This document shows, in pieces, positions 16,366 to 25,499 of a DNA stretch of 64,000 nt. A program made the translations under genes and the position numbers. The number at the start of each line of letters is the position of its first letter. Within the stretch, counting starts at the first letter, position 1. The notes beneath the pieces are model-generated. The model was not told the origin of the DNA, made no database searches, and saw nothing but the letters and a program-made list of their open reading frames with translations. Source of the DNA: Paenibacillus sp. NEAU-GSW1 (lineage in GTDB: Bacteria > Bacillota > Bacilli > Paenibacillales > Paenibacillaceae); assembly GCF_009737085.1 (NCBI RefSeq), contig NZ_WOVL01000006.1, positions 124,001 to 188,000 of the forward strand, read 5' to 3'.

Positions 16366-17463
16366 TTACTTCGTGCCTTCCAGCTCTTTCATCCAATCTT
16401 CATAGCCTTGCTCGCTGCTGCCCCAACCTTCGACATATTGCGACAGTTGCGTTGTATTTACTTTTTCTTCAGGCAGAGCATCGCGGTGTACATATACCGG
16501 ATTCAATACGATTGTCGCTTCATTCTCTTCGCCTTTAAATTCTTTGTACAGCGTGCGCACTTGAATGCGTCCGATATCTTTCGGATCAACCGCTGCGGAA
16601 GCGACCCAAGGGCTGTTCTTATCTTGAATCATTTGCAAATCTTCGTCGCTCATATCGATGCCGTAGACTTTAATTTCTGTACGGCCTGCTTGTTGAATCG
16701 CGCGCGCTGCGCCTTTCGCGAACTCATCCCATGCAGCCCAAACCGCTGTAATGTCGCCTTTGTTCGGATATTGCTTCAGAATGGCTTCCATTTGCGCTTG
16801 TGTATCGATTGCCGGGTTGTTCGCATTCCCGAACGCGCCGATTTCTTTAATTTCTGGATATTTCTCTTGGAACGCTTTGTAAGCCACTTGGCGGCGTTCC
16901 ATTGGAGCAAAGCCAGCTACCCATACTTTTACGATTTGGCCTTTGCCGCCAGCGTCTTTTGCAAGCTGCTCAAGCGTCATTTCAGCCATTTTTTGGTCAT
17001 CTTGCTGCAGAACAGGTACGCCTTCTACTTTTACGTCTGCATCAAACACAACGACAGAAATGCCTTTTTCAACCGCTTTTTTAATGCCCGCTTCCAGTGC
17101 CGCAGCTTGGCCGTGGTCGATCAGAATGCCGTCAAACCCTTGGTTGATTGCCGCATCAAGGTTCGAAGCCATTTTGCCGAGATCGTTGTCGGATGCGAAT
17201 ACTTGAACCTCGCCGCCGAATTTGCCAACCTGCTCTTTCACGCCCTCCACATATTGCGCGGAGAAAGTGCCTTGATTGAATTGCATAACGAGCGCGACTT
17301 TTTTTCCTTTCAAAGACGCTGCGTCGTTGCTAGCCGCCGGAGCAGAAGCCGAAGGCTCAGCAGAAGCTGCCGGCTCTGTATTTCCGTTTTTATTGGCGCC
17401 GCAAGCTGCCAACACGAGCAGCATTGCTGCTAAAAGAAGCGTAAATAAACCTTTTTTCTTCAT
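16366..17463 (-). CDS. Sugar-binding lipoprotein of the ABC transporter
   Basis: Extracellular receptor tethered by a lipid. The signal peptide ends in a lipobox (LLVLAACGAN), giving a lipidated cysteine near residue 21, then a Ser/Ala-rich linker and a periplasmic-binding-protein type 1 fold with KKVALVMQFNQGTFSAQYVEGV and GFDGILIDHGQAAAL. I start it at MKKKGLF (365 aa). First gene of its operon. Ligand unknown. Confidence 0.93.
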   Translation of the reverse strand: MKKKGLFTLLLAAMLLVLAACGANKNGNTEPAASAEPSASAPAASNDAASLKGKKVALVMQFNQGTFSAQYVEGVKEQVGKFGGEVQVFASDNDLGKMASNLDAAINQGFDGILIDHGQAAALEAGIKKAVEKGISVVVFDADVKVEGVPVLQQDDQKMAEMTLEQLAKDAGGKGQIVKVWVAGFAPMERRQVAYKAFQEKYPEIKEIGAFGNANNPAIDTQAQMEAILKQYPNKGDITAVWAAWDEFAKGAARAIQQAGRTEIKVYGIDMSDEDLQMIQDKNSPWVASAAVDPKDIGRIQVRTLYKEFKGEENEATIVLNPVYVHRDALPEEKVNTTQLSQYVEGWGSSEQGYEDWMKELEGTK

Positions 17464-17516
17464 TTCATCTCTTCCCTTCATTCTTCGATCGAAATCGTAT
17501 CTCTTCCAATGCTATT

Positions 17517-17544
17517 ATCATACCACCATAACATAGTATGTCAA
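17517..17544 (-). promoter_or_regulatory. Sigma-A promoter of the sugar transporter operon
   Basis: On the minus strand TTGACA (17539-17544), a 16-bp spacer and TATGAT (17517-17522) lie about 55 bp before the binding-protein start. The remaining sequence to 17700 shows no gene or clear operator. Confidence 0.72.
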
Positions 17545-17701
17545 TCGGAATTTATGTACTTATGGACTAAACTTGTCGAATTGTATCGAAAAAGAATGAT
17601 TTATAGCGGCACTTGTCATTATAATGCCGTTCTTGCCAAATATTCAACCACCAATTCAATGAAATATGAAGATTCGCTGCAGAAATTTCGCGCTAAAAGC
17701 A

Positions 17702-17744
17702 AAAAAACTGCCCGCGGCCAATTTGGCCATACGGGCAGTTTTTG
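17702..17744 (-). terminator. Terminator after spoIVA (bidirectional)
   Basis: An AAAAACTGCCCG / CGGGCAGTTTTT stem encloses an inner GGCCA-ATT-TGGCC hairpin. T-runs exist on both strands. It begins next to the spoIVA stop codon. Confidence 0.88.
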
Positions 17745-17745
17745 T

Positions 17746-19224
17746 TTAAAGGATAATGGCAATCAGGCCGCCAGAGCCTTCATTAATAATTCGGCCTAGC
17801 GTTTCTTGAAGCTTGTAGCGCGCATTGTCCGGCATCATCGCAATTTTGCCTTGGATGCCTTCGCGTACGAGCGAGTGAAGCGAACGGCCGAAAATATCAG
17901 ACTCCCAAATTTTGATTGGGTCGGCTTCAAAGTCTTGCATCAAATAACGAACAAGCTCTTCCGTCTGCTTCTCTGAACCGATAATCGGCGCAAACTCGGA
18001 TTCGACATCGACGCGGATCATATGGATGGAAGGCGCAGTCGCTTTCAGCCTAACGCCAAATCGCGAGCCTTGACGGATAAGCTCCGGCTCATCGAGCGCC
18101 ATTTCCGCAAGCGTCGGAGCAGCAATGCCGTAGCCTGTCGCTTTAACCATTTCAAGCGCTTCGGCGAATCGGTCATATTCCCGCTTCGCATGGGAGAACT
18201 CCTGCATTAATTGCAGCAAGTGATCTTTGCCGCGAATCTCGACGCCGACAACTTCCATTAAGATTCGATCGTACAATTCGTCCGGTGCGTACAGATCGAT
18301 CTCCGCTACGCCCTGCCCCATGTTCATGCCGCTGAGGCCGGCTCTGGCGATAAAGTCATAGTCCATGAATTGCGTCACGACGCGATCGACATCCCTCAAA
18401 CGGCGAATATCTTTAACCGTATCGCGAACGGAGTTTTCATAATTGCTGCGCAGCCAGTGCTGCTCGTTCAATACCATTACCCAGCTTGGCAGATTCACGT
18501 TTACTTCATGAACCGGGAACTCGTAGAGCACCTCGCGGAGTACGGAGACGACTTCCTCCTCACCCATCGTTGCCACGCTGAGCGTAATTACCGGGATATC
18601 ATATTTGGCCTGAAGCTCGCTTCGCAGATTCAGCGCTTCTTCGCTGCGCGGACGCGTCGAGTTTATAATGAGGACGAATGGCTTGCCGACCTCCTTGAGC
18701 TCGCTGATGACCCGCTCTTCCGCATGCACATAAGAGCTGCGCGGAATTTCCGCGATTGTGCCGTCCGTCGTTACGACGACGCCAAGCGTGGAATGCTCCT
18801 GAATGACTTTTCTCGTGCCGATTTCAGCCGCTTCCTGGAACGGAATCGGTTCATCGAACCACGGAGTCGTAATCATTCGCGGTCCGTTCTCGTCCTCATA
18901 GCCTTTTGCTCCTTCGACAGCATAGCCCACGCAATCTACCAGACGTACGTTGACTTCAAGCCCTTCGCTCACTCTCAGCTGAACAGCCTGATTCGGTACG
19001 AATTTAGGCTCGGTTGTCATGATCGTTTTGCCCGCGGCGCTTTGAGGAAGTTCGTCAACGGCTCTGACTCTTTCAGCTTCGCTCGAAATATTCGGAAGCA
19101 CGACGGTCTCCATAAACCGTTTAATAAACGTTGATTTGCCTGTTCGGACCGCCCCGACTACTCCGAGGTAAATATCCCCGCCGGTACGTTCGGCTATGTC
19201 CTTGAAAATGTCCACTTTCTCCAC
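17746..19224 (-). CDS. spoIVA: Stage IV sporulation protein A
   Basis: ATPase that polymerises on the forespore surface as the base layer of the spore coat. The start is a GTG at 19224 seven bases after GGGAGGGG, giving 492 aa, the same length as in B. subtilis. Visible motifs: Walker A GAVRTGKST, DELPQSAAGKTIMTTEPKFVP, VDCVGYAVEGAKGYEDENGPRM split over the switch region, and the conserved end IINEGSGGLIAIIL. It is expected to be made in the mother cell under sigma-E. Confidence 0.98.
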   Translation of the reverse strand: MEKVDIFKDIAERTGGDIYLGVVGAVRTGKSTFIKRFMETVVLPNISSEAERVRAVDELPQSAAGKTIMTTEPKFVPNQAVQLRVSEGLEVNVRLVDCVGYAVEGAKGYEDENGPRMITTPWFDEPIPFQEAAEIGTRKVIQEHSTLGVVVTTDGTIAEIPRSSYVHAEERVISELKEVGKPFVLIINSTRPRSEEALNLRSELQAKYDIPVITLSVATMGEEEVVSVLREVLYEFPVHEVNVNLPSWVMVLNEQHWLRSNYENSVRDTVKDIRRLRDVDRVVTQFMDYDFIARAGLSGMNMGQGVAEIDLYAPDELYDRILMEVVGVEIRGKDHLLQLMQEFSHAKREYDRFAEALEMVKATGYGIAAPTLAEMALDEPELIRQGSRFGVRLKATAPSIHMIRVDVESEFAPIIGSEKQTEELVRYLMQDFEADPIKIWESDIFGRSLHSLVREGIQGKIAMMPDNARYKLQETLGRIINEGSGGLIAIIL

Positions 19225-19322
19225 TGAATATCCCCTCCCAATTGAATTCCCGGTTCGCCGCCTTCCACCGGACAAGAGGGCAGGCCAGCGACGCAACTCG
19301 TACAGCTTTTTGGACTAGTAAT

Positions 19323-19352
19323 AGCATATTGTCCATTCTCTCCGATTATGAC
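19323..19352 (-). promoter_or_regulatory. Weak sigma-E-like promoter candidate upstream of spoIVA
   Basis: On the minus strand GTCATAAT (19345-19352) resembles a sigma-E -35 and is followed after 13 bp by CAATATGCT, a poor match to a -10 of the CATACAAT type. It lies about 100 bp before the spoIVA GTG. Nothing else identifiable is in 19225-19490. Confidence 0.3.
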
Positions 19353-19493
19353 AAGAATTGTGTGTGACACTTTTTAAAAACGCAAAACGATTGCTAATGC
19401 CGCCATAGATTAGCTTTAGCCGTTTACGCTTGATCGGGTCACGTTCTTGCCCTTCCAAGATTGAGATATATGAGGATGTAACGTTTTCTATAC

Positions 19494-19539
19494 CAAAAAA
19501 TCCTCATCGACAGCTCTACTAGCATGTCAATGAGGATTA
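19494..19539 (-). terminator. Terminator after yphF
   Basis: On the minus strand AATCCTCATTGACA pairs with TGTCGATGAGGATT across a 12-nt loop and is followed by TTTTTTGG, just downstream of the yphF stop. Confidence 0.87.
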
Positions 19540-19552
19540 TAGAAGGTTGATA

Positions 19553-20308
19553 CTATCGGGCGACGGCAACCGGTTCGCCAGCTTTCCAATGATAGACCGG
19601 CGCCTTCACCGGCACAAATAAATCTGAATCGGCTAGAAGCGTTCGTAGATCGGAGTCTGCGCCGGGCTCGCTGCCGCTTTTTTGCACGGCTTGCATCAGA
19701 TCCGGACCATAATCGGCATACACCTTGCCTTGCTCGTCCAGCATCGCAGCAAGCGTCTGTCCGGAATAATCGCTTAGCAGCTCCGGCGTTTTCCGTTTCA
19801 ATGCGTCATAGTCGATATAATTGTAACCCGGATAGGCTTCGTCCGTTTTTGGAAGCTCGCCGCCATGCGCGTCCGCATATTCATCTACCGCGTTTTGAAT
19901 ATCAGTAAGCTGTTGGAATAGCACAAGGTTCATCAGCTTAACGGCCGGCTTCGTCTCTTCGTTAATGACGATGAAATAATAATTGCCGCCCTTCTCGAAA
20001 GCGGCTGAAGGAATTTCACTCAAATAGCCTTTATTTTGCATCTGCGTGAAATCGATAAGAAATTTCTCGTACACAGGCGTTTCCGTCGTGCTGTTCTTGA
20101 TCGGCAGAATGCCGGTCTCCGACTGGAATTGATCAATAGCCGCCTGGACGTTTCGCACCGCTTCTTTTGGAGCAGCCTGATTTTGTTTAAGCTGGCTTTT
20201 CGGGTACATGCATCCGCTTAAGGCAGTCAGCATCAGTGCGGCGATCATCAGGCGCACTGCCGTTCTAACAGCAGCGCCTGACCGCTTTGCTTCGATTGCG
20301 ATCATCAT
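19553..20308 (-). CDS. yphF: YphF-like lipoprotein
   Basis: A 251-aa protein with an N-terminal hydrophobic segment and a lipobox-like LTALSGC near residue 32, suggesting a membrane-anchored lipoprotein. The mature part is acidic and mixed alpha/beta, with no known catalytic motif. In B. subtilis yphF lies directly upstream of spoIVA, as here, and is a lipoprotein of similar size. Function unknown. Start ATG at 20308 follows GGAGG by nine bases. Confidence 0.8.
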   Translation of the reverse strand: MMIAIEAKRSGAAVRTAVRLMIAALMLTALSGCMYPKSQLKQNQAAPKEAVRNVQAAIDQFQSETGILPIKNSTTETPVYEKFLIDFTQMQNKGYLSEIPSAAFEKGGNYYFIVINEETKPAVKLMNLVLFQQLTDIQNAVDEYADAHGGELPKTDEAYPGYNYIDYDALKRKTPELLSDYSGQTLAAMLDEQGKVYADYGPDLMQAVQKSGSEPGADSDLRTLLADSDLFVPVKAPVYHWKAGEPVAVAR

Positions 20309-20331
20309 TAGATCTTACCTCCCTCTATTTA

Positions 20332-20682
20332 TTACCAAAGCTTATCGCCCTCTTCCTCCGCCTGTCTGGCCAGCTGGCGTTCCACAGCGGCGCGCAGCGG
20401 ATCGAGAGGAACTTCTGCGGAAACGCAGCCTCCCACTCTTGCTTGGCAGGCTAGACGAATATGCCGCTCTTCCAAGCCGGACAGCTTTCTCCTCTCGTTA
20501 TCCGAGATCGGAAGCAGCTCGCTTTCCGGACTTACCGTCATCTTGCACATAAAGCATGCCGCTTTCCCGCCGCAGCGCGTACGGATTGAAAGACCGGCAA
20601 GCCGGGCCGCATCCAGAAGCGTAGTGCCCCGCAGAACTTTAACTGTCTTTCCGGACGGCAAAAATCGCACCTCGCCGTTCAT
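20332..20682 (-). CDS. [2Fe-2S] ferredoxin-like protein (116 aa)
   Basis: Plant-type ferredoxin fold: the cluster ligands are the cysteines in RTRCGGKAACFMCKM (about residues 37-46) plus the later cysteine of RLACQAR. The C-terminal 25 residues are charged. Its ATG overlaps the stop of the nucleotidyltransferase gene, so the two are translated together. A second ferredoxin lies on the other side of that gene. Redox partner unknown. Confidence 0.85.
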   Translation of the reverse strand: MNGEVRFLPSGKTVKVLRGTTLLDAARLAGLSIRTRCGGKAACFMCKMTVSPESELLPISDNERRKLSGLEERHIRLACQARVGGCVSAEVPLDPLRAAVERQLARQAEEEGDKLW

Positions 20683-21287
20683 CGCGACACTTCTGCTTTC
20701 CCGGCTTTGACAGCTAACCGATCATGCAACTGGCGCTTTAACGCCGGAGACAGCGCATTTCGTGCTTCTAATTGCTCCAGCGCGCCAAGATGCTCCGCCG
20801 CTTCGCGAGCAAATGCTTCAATGATCAATTCGCAGCGATCCGAACGTTCGCGCAGCACATTGAACCAGAGCTCGTGAGCCAAAGGCGCCACATGCGCGAT
20901 ATGGCCGTGCCGCGTTGCGACAGGCAAGGACAACGGCAGAAGCAGCTCGGCAACCTCCGTCACATATACGCTTTCTTGCGCCTTGACGACAAAGCCGCCG
21001 ACCAATTCGACTTCAATGCCCTCGATTTCATACTGGCAAAGCTGCGATCGGTACATACTCGTTTCACTCAACACCGGCTCGGCAACCGCATAAGGGCGCA
21101 GCAGCAAATGCAGACGATCGAATTCGGCGTCGTCGATATAAAGATCCAGGTCTCTTGGCTCGCTGGCGAGCGGCAATCCGCGAAGCATCAATCCCGCGCT
21201 TCCGCCTACAATCCAAGCCACCCCGCTATCCTTGGCCCGTTCTGCGATCAAGGCCAGCGCGGCTTCGATCTGTCCTCTTACGCTCAT
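20679..21287 (-). CDS. Nucleotidyltransferase-superfamily protein
   Basis: The 202-aa protein begins with a minimal nucleotidyltransferase signature: WIVGGSAGLMLRG followed by RDLDLYID, matching GG-x-A then DxD. Such proteins transfer nucleotides to small molecules, RNA or proteins. It lies between two ferredoxin genes (overlap on one side, 26 bp on the other). The substrate cannot be read from the sequence. Confidence 0.72.
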   Translation of the reverse strand: MSVRGQIEAALALIAERAKDSGVAWIVGGSAGLMLRGLPLASEPRDLDLYIDDAEFDRLHLLLRPYAVAEPVLSETSMYRSQLCQYEIEGIEVELVGGFVVKAQESVYVTEVAELLLPLSLPVATRHGHIAHVAPLAHELWFNVLRERSDRCELIIEAFAREAAEHLGALEQLEARNALSPALKRQLHDRLAVKAGKAEVSR

Positions 21288-21313
21288 TCAAAGTCACTCC
21301 GCTTTAACTTAAA

Positions 21314-21610
21314 TTAAAAATAAGGTTTATTCACCGCTTTGATCGCAACGGCTTCCGATTTAATAATCGATTGGCAAGCAAGACGATAGCCTTCCTCAAA
21401 CTCTTCAGGATCCATTCTGTCCCATTCGGCATCCGTAATGCCCTCTAATCCATCAGCGCCCTCTGTAATTAGGCAACGGCATCTTGCGCACGTTCCTCGC
21501 GTGCAGGACGATGACCAATCAACTTTATGCTTAAGCGCCAATTGAAGCAGTGACAAGCCAGGCTCCGCTTCCACGACCGCAGTCTTCGTTCTTCCTTTCA
21601 GCTCTATCAT
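21314..21610 (-). CDS. [2Fe-2S] ferredoxin-like protein (98 aa)
   Basis: The ligands CTRGTCARC (about residues 36-44, C-x4-C-x2-C) and the later cysteine of RLACQSI give the standard [2Fe-2S] set. Length is normal for a soluble ferredoxin. It heads the ferredoxin - nucleotidyltransferase - ferredoxin trio. Electron donor and acceptor are unknown. Confidence 0.87.
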   Translation of the reverse strand: MIELKGRTKTAVVEAEPGLSLLQLALKHKVDWSSSCTRGTCARCRCLITEGADGLEGITDAEWDRMDPEEFEEGYRLACQSIIKSEAVAIKAVNKPYF

Positions 21611-21672
21611 TGCTTATGATATCCCCTTACCTTCGGTATGTATCAGATAATCAGATAATGGCCAGTTATGCT

Positions 21673-21852
21673 CTATATGATCGAAAACATGCCGTAAATA
21701 AAGCCGAACACCAGCAGAACGAATGCCACCAGCGAAAGAATGAATTTTACTGCGCCTTTCGTCTTCAGCCGGGCAAACGTGATAATGACGGCGGCAATGG
21801 CCATCAGCCCGATTCCGATAAATGAAACCCACATTTTTGTCATTGGATCCAT
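21673..21852 (-). CDS. yphE: Small two-helix membrane protein (YphE/DUF2768-like)
   Basis: A 59-aa frame starting MDPMTKMWVSFIG and ending FIYGMFSII. Two hydrophobic helices (about residues 8-27 and 38-59) flank a basic turn RLKTKG. AGGAG lies ten bases before the ATG. In B. subtilis a protein of this kind (YphE) sits between gpsA and yphF, matching its place here. Probably a sporulation-associated membrane protein; function unknown. Confidence 0.8.
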   Translation of the reverse strand: MDPMTKMWVSFIGIGLMAIAAVIITFARLKTKGAVKFILSLVAFVLLVFGFIYGMFSII

Positions 21853-22002
21853 TGCTTGATCTTCTCCTACTCTGTATAAAAAATGATTGCACCAAACCTC
21901 ATTATAACATCGGTCGCAAAAAAGGACAAAAGCTGCGCGGCGCGGCAGGAAAAAGCGATTCCTTGTCGCGGCGCCATGTGCTTTTGTCCCGATATTTTGC
22001 CA

Positions 22003-22278
22003 TTACTTTTTCATCATCATCTTCATCAAAGTTTCAATATTGCCCATATTCATACCGGTCGCTTTGACCGCTTTGACGATATCGTTCACAGTCGATTCCG
22101 ATACGGGAACTTTAGCCATATCCGATACTTGCTTAATCAGCTTGCGCAGCTCCGCTTCGCTTTGCATCGTTTTATCGGTAACGCCGCTGGCCAGCTTTTT
22201 AACTGTGCTCTCCGATATGTTTTTGCCCGTTTTTTTGTTAATTGCGCCAAGCACGTCTTTGGAAAGATCTTTACCCAT
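22003..22278 (-). CDS. Stage VI sporulation protein F-like
   Basis: A 91-aa basic, helical protein with two related halves (KKLASGVTDKTMQSEAELRKLIKQVSDMA and VNDIVKAVKATGMNMGNIETLMKMMMKK). It resembles the SpoVIF family, which acts late in coat assembly. Start follows GGGGAGAAACATGGG. It is followed by a 160-bp gap before gpsA that contains a CCCCCG-CCT-CGGGGG hairpin without a T-run. Confidence 0.7.
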   Translation of the reverse strand: MGKDLSKDVLGAINKKTGKNISESTVKKLASGVTDKTMQSEAELRKLIKQVSDMAKVPVSESTVNDIVKAVKATGMNMGNIETLMKMMMKK

Positions 22279-22437
22279 GTTTCTCCCCTTCCCGGTTTAG
22301 ATCGGTTCGGCATGACATCAGCATCTTTGAACAGAATTCAAAGTCACTATTACAGTGCCTGAAACATCATATGAGGGGGACAACGGATTGGTGTAGGCGT
22401 TCATCCCCCGAGGCGGGGGCACGCTCGCAAATCTAAC

Positions 22438-23472
22438 CTAGCTTAGCTGTTCTATTTCGTGCGTTTTCAAACGACCCATCAGATTTTCTACCGCCGTTCT
22501 CGGCGAGCTGCCAGCGAACAGCACCTGATATAGCTGAGACGTAATCGGCATTTCCACATCATAGCGGCTGGAAAGCTCATGCGCAGCTCGTGTCGTTTTG
22601 ACGCCTTCGACAACCATGCCCATCTTATCGAGCACATCGTCAAGCGGCGTTCCGTCCGCGAGCATGGAGCCGGCTCGCCAGTTGCGGCTATGCTTGCTGG
22701 TGCAAGTAACGACCAAGTCGCCAACGCCGGCAAGGCCGGCAAAAGTAAGCGGACTGGCGCCCATAGCCACGCCTAGCCTGCTGATTTCCGCTAAGCCGCG
22801 CGTAATGAGCGCAGCCTTCGCGTTGTCGCCAAAGCCAAGGCCATCAGAGAGGCCTGCGCCAAGCGCGATAATGTTCTTGATCGCGCCTGCCACTTCAACG
22901 CCAACGACATCCTGATTCGTATAGACGCGGAAATAACCGTTCATAAATGCGTCTTGCGCCTTTTCCGCCGCCTGCTGATCAGCTGAAGCAACGACAACCG
23001 TCGTCGGCTGTTTGCGAATCACTTCTTCAGCATGGCTAGGGCCGGACAATACGGCAATTGAATCGACCGAACGATTAAGCTCTTCAGCGAGCACTGTCGT
23101 CATTCTCTTAAGCGATCCTGTCTCGAATCCTTTAGTCGCGTGAACGACCAGTGTGCGTTCGCCCATAAAAGCAGACGCTTGCTTTGCAACCTCTCTCATG
23201 GCAGCGGAAGGCGCGACGAACAACGCGAGCTCCGCGTCCAGAAGCGCATCTTCCATATCCGTCGTCGCTTTCAACGATGCCGAGAGCTTGACGCCCGGCA
23301 AATACTTCGGATTTTCTTGTTCGTTGTTGATCCGCTTCGCCTGATCGGCGTTGCGCGTCCACAGCTTTACTTCAAAGCCGTTATCCGCCAATACGGATGC
23401 AAGCGCCGTTCCCCAGCTGCCTGCCACGAATACGGCAGCGCGGCGAATCAAATCCGGATTTCCGTCAGACAT
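22438..23472 (-). CDS. gpsA: Glycerol-3-phosphate dehydrogenase [NAD(P)+]
   Basis: Reduces dihydroxyacetone phosphate to sn-glycerol-3-phosphate for phospholipid synthesis. The 344-aa protein has LSGPSHAEEV, GVEVAGAIKNIIALGAGLSDG (catalytic lysine), LAGVGDLVVTCTSKHSRN. The Rossmann loop reads VAGSWGTA where most homologues have GAGSWGTA, so the first glycine of GxGxxG is valine (codon GTG). It follows plsY directly; the two supply the first steps of phosphatidic acid synthesis. Confidence 0.96.
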   Translation of the reverse strand: MSDGNPDLIRRAAVFVAGSWGTALASVLADNGFEVKLWTRNADQAKRINNEQENPKYLPGVKLSASLKATTDMEDALLDAELALFVAPSAAMREVAKQASAFMGERTLVVHATKGFETGSLKRMTTVLAEELNRSVDSIAVLSGPSHAEEVIRKQPTTVVVASADQQAAEKAQDAFMNGYFRVYTNQDVVGVEVAGAIKNIIALGAGLSDGLGFGDNAKAALITRGLAEISRLGVAMGASPLTFAGLAGVGDLVVTCTSKHSRNWRAGSMLADGTPLDDVLDKMGMVVEGVKTTRAAHELSSRYDVEMPITSQLYQVLFAGSSPRTAVENLMGRLKTHEIEQLS

Positions 23473-23478
23473 GGTCCG

Positions 23479-24087
23479 TTACGCCCCTTTCTTTGCGCCA
23501 AGCTTGTTCTCCGTTCCTTTAGCAAGTTTGACGATGTTGGTCCGGTGACGGACAAAAGCAAATACGCACAGCAGCAAGCTTACCGACAATAAAGGCAAAG
23601 AATAATGAATAAGTCCGATAAAAAGCGGAACAAGCGATGCAAACAAAAGCGAGCCCAAACTTACATAACGCGTAATTGCGATCGTCGCGATCGCTACAAT
23701 ACCTGCAATCAATGCCGGAACAAACGCAAGAGTTGCCATAACGCCAACGGTCGTAGCTATCCCTTTTCCGCCTTTGAAGCGGAACCATACCGGCCAGTTA
23801 TGGCCGATGATTGCCGCCAAGCCGCACAACGCAGCAGTCCAGTCGCCGTAACTGTCCGGTCCAAGCCAATGTCCCAGCCATACTGCGGCAATTCCTTTGG
23901 CAATATCGAGAAAGAAAACGAGCAATCCGGGACCTTTGCCAAGCACCCGGATTGTATTGGTCGCTCCTGCGTTGCCGCTGCCATGCTGCCTGATATCAAT
24001 TCCCTTAACAAGCTTGGCAATGACAATACTAAATGAAACCGAACCTAACAAATAACTGATTACAATCGCAATGCAAACGTTCAGCAC
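23479..24087 (-). CDS. plsY: Glycerol-3-phosphate acyltransferase
   Basis: Acylates glycerol-3-phosphate from acyl-phosphate in the membrane. The 202-aa protein has the family motifs SYLLGSVSFS, GSGNAGATNTIRVLG and GHNWPVWFRFKGGKGIATT, with five or so hydrophobic segments. Six bases from gpsA, whose product is its substrate. Confidence 0.97.
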   Translation of the reverse strand: MLNVCIAIVISYLLGSVSFSIVIAKLVKGIDIRQHGSGNAGATNTIRVLGKGPGLLVFFLDIAKGIAAVWLGHWLGPDSYGDWTAALCGLAAIIGHNWPVWFRFKGGKGIATTVGVMATLAFVPALIAGIVAIATIAITRYVSLGSLLFASLVPLFIGLIHYSLPLLSVSLLLCVFAFVRHRTNIVKLAKGTENKLGAKKGA

Positions 24088-24099
24088 AGTGATTCTCCC

Positions 24100-25422
24100 C
24101 TAATCTTCGTCAGACTTCCGCCGCGTAAATAGACGAACCGGCGTACCTTCGAAATCGAATGCCGCACGTATTTTATTTTCCAAATAACGTTCATACGAGA
24201 AGTGCATCATCTCCGGATCGTTTACGAAAATAACGATGGAAGGCGGCTTCGTCGCAACTTGCGTCACATAGTTGATTTTCAACCGTCTGCCTTTATCCGT
24301 TGGAGGCGGATTGTATGCGACTGCATCGGCAACGACATCATTAAGAAGATGCGTCTGAATACGCATCGCATGCTGTTGCGATACGTGATTAACGACAGGA
24401 AGCAGCTTGTGCAAACGCGATTTTGTGAGCGCTGACAAGAACACGACCGGTGCATAGGTCATGAACAAGAAATGATCGCGAATGTTTTGCGTGAACGCAT
24501 TCATCGTCTTGTCATCTTTCTCGACAACATCCCATTTATTCACGACAAAGATAGACGCTTTGCCCGCTTCATGCGCGTAACCGGCAATATGCTTATCCTG
24601 CTCAATAATGCCTTCCTCGCCGTTAATAAGCACGAGAACGACATCGGCGCGTTCGATCGCCTTCAGCGCGCGCATAACGCTGTATTTCTCAGTCGTTTCA
24701 TATACTTTGCCGCGTTTCCGCATGCCGGCCGTATCAATCAACACGTAACGCTGGCCGTCCCGCTCGAAAGGGGTATCGATTGCGTCGCGCGTTGTGCCTG
24801 CTACATTGCTGACAATTACGCGTTCTTCGCCAAGCAGCGCATTAACAAGCGAAGATTTGCCGACATTCGGACGGCCGATTAATGCCACTTTAATAATATC
24901 GTCGTCATAATCGTCATCTTCCAGTACCGGCAGCTTCTCTACGGCCGCATCAAGCAAATCGCCGAGACCGATACCGTGAGCGCCGGAAATCGCGATAGGC
25001 TGGCCAAAGCCCAAACCGTAAAATTCGTATACTTCATCCATCCGGCCCATGTTGTCCACTTTATTGACAGCCAAAACAACGGGCTTGCGAGAGCGGAACA
25101 GCATTTGCGCCACCTCGTCGTCCGCATGCGTCAGCCCAGCTTTTGCATCCACCATAAAAATGATGACGTCCGCTTCTTCAATAGCAAGCTCAGCTTGCAT
25201 ACGGACCGATTTCATGATTTCATCTTCGCCGTCAATCTCGATACCGCCGGTATCGACGATGCTGAAAGCGGTGCCGTTCCATTCGCCGGCGCTGTACAGT
25301 CGATCGCGAGTCACACCCGGCTTATCTTCGACAATTGCGAGCCGGTCGCCGACAATCCGATTGAATATGGTCGATTTTCCCACATTCGGACGGCCGACAA
25401 TGGCGATAACGGGTCTTGCCAT
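24100..25422 (-). CDS. der: Ribosome biogenesis GTPase Der (EngA)
   Basis: Double GTPase needed for 50S subunit maturation. Two G domains each begin GRPNVGKS (near residues 8 and 183), with DTGG/DTAG switch motifs, NKVD and NKWD, and a C-terminal KH-like domain ending near [11 protein letters not shown]. 440 aa is normal. Operon with plsY and gpsA, as in B. subtilis. Confidence 0.98.
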   Translation of the reverse strand: MARPVIAIVGRPNVGKSTIFNRIVGDRLAIVEDKPGVTRDRLYSAGEWNGTAFSIVDTGGIEIDGEDEIMKSVRMQAELAIEEADVIIFMVDAKAGLTHADDEVAQMLFRSRKPVVLAVNKVDNMGRMDEVYEFYGLGFGQPIAISGAHGIGLGDLLDAAVEKLPVLEDDDYDDDIIKVALIGRPNVGKSSLVNALLGEERVIVSNVAGTTRDAIDTPFERDGQRYVLIDTAGMRKRGKVYETTEKYSVMRALKAIERADVVLVLINGEEGIIEQDKHIAGYAHEAGKASIFVVNKWDVVEKDDKTMNAFTQNIRDHFLFMTYAPVVFLSALTKSRLHKLLPVVNHVSQQHAMRIQTHLLNDVVADAVAYNPPPTDKGRRLKINYVTQVATKPPSIVIFVNDPEMMHFSYERYLENKIRAAFDFEGTPVRLFTRRKSDED

Positions 25423-25499
25423 AGTTGATTTTCACTCCTTCAGAATTACACTCGTTACTCATCATAGCAAAAAACGACGTGCTTGGCTAACTTTTCATC

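Noticed and set aside
22381..22430. CCCCCG-CCT-CGGGGG hairpin as the gpsA terminator
   Set aside because: The stem is short and no T-run follows, so I did not call it.
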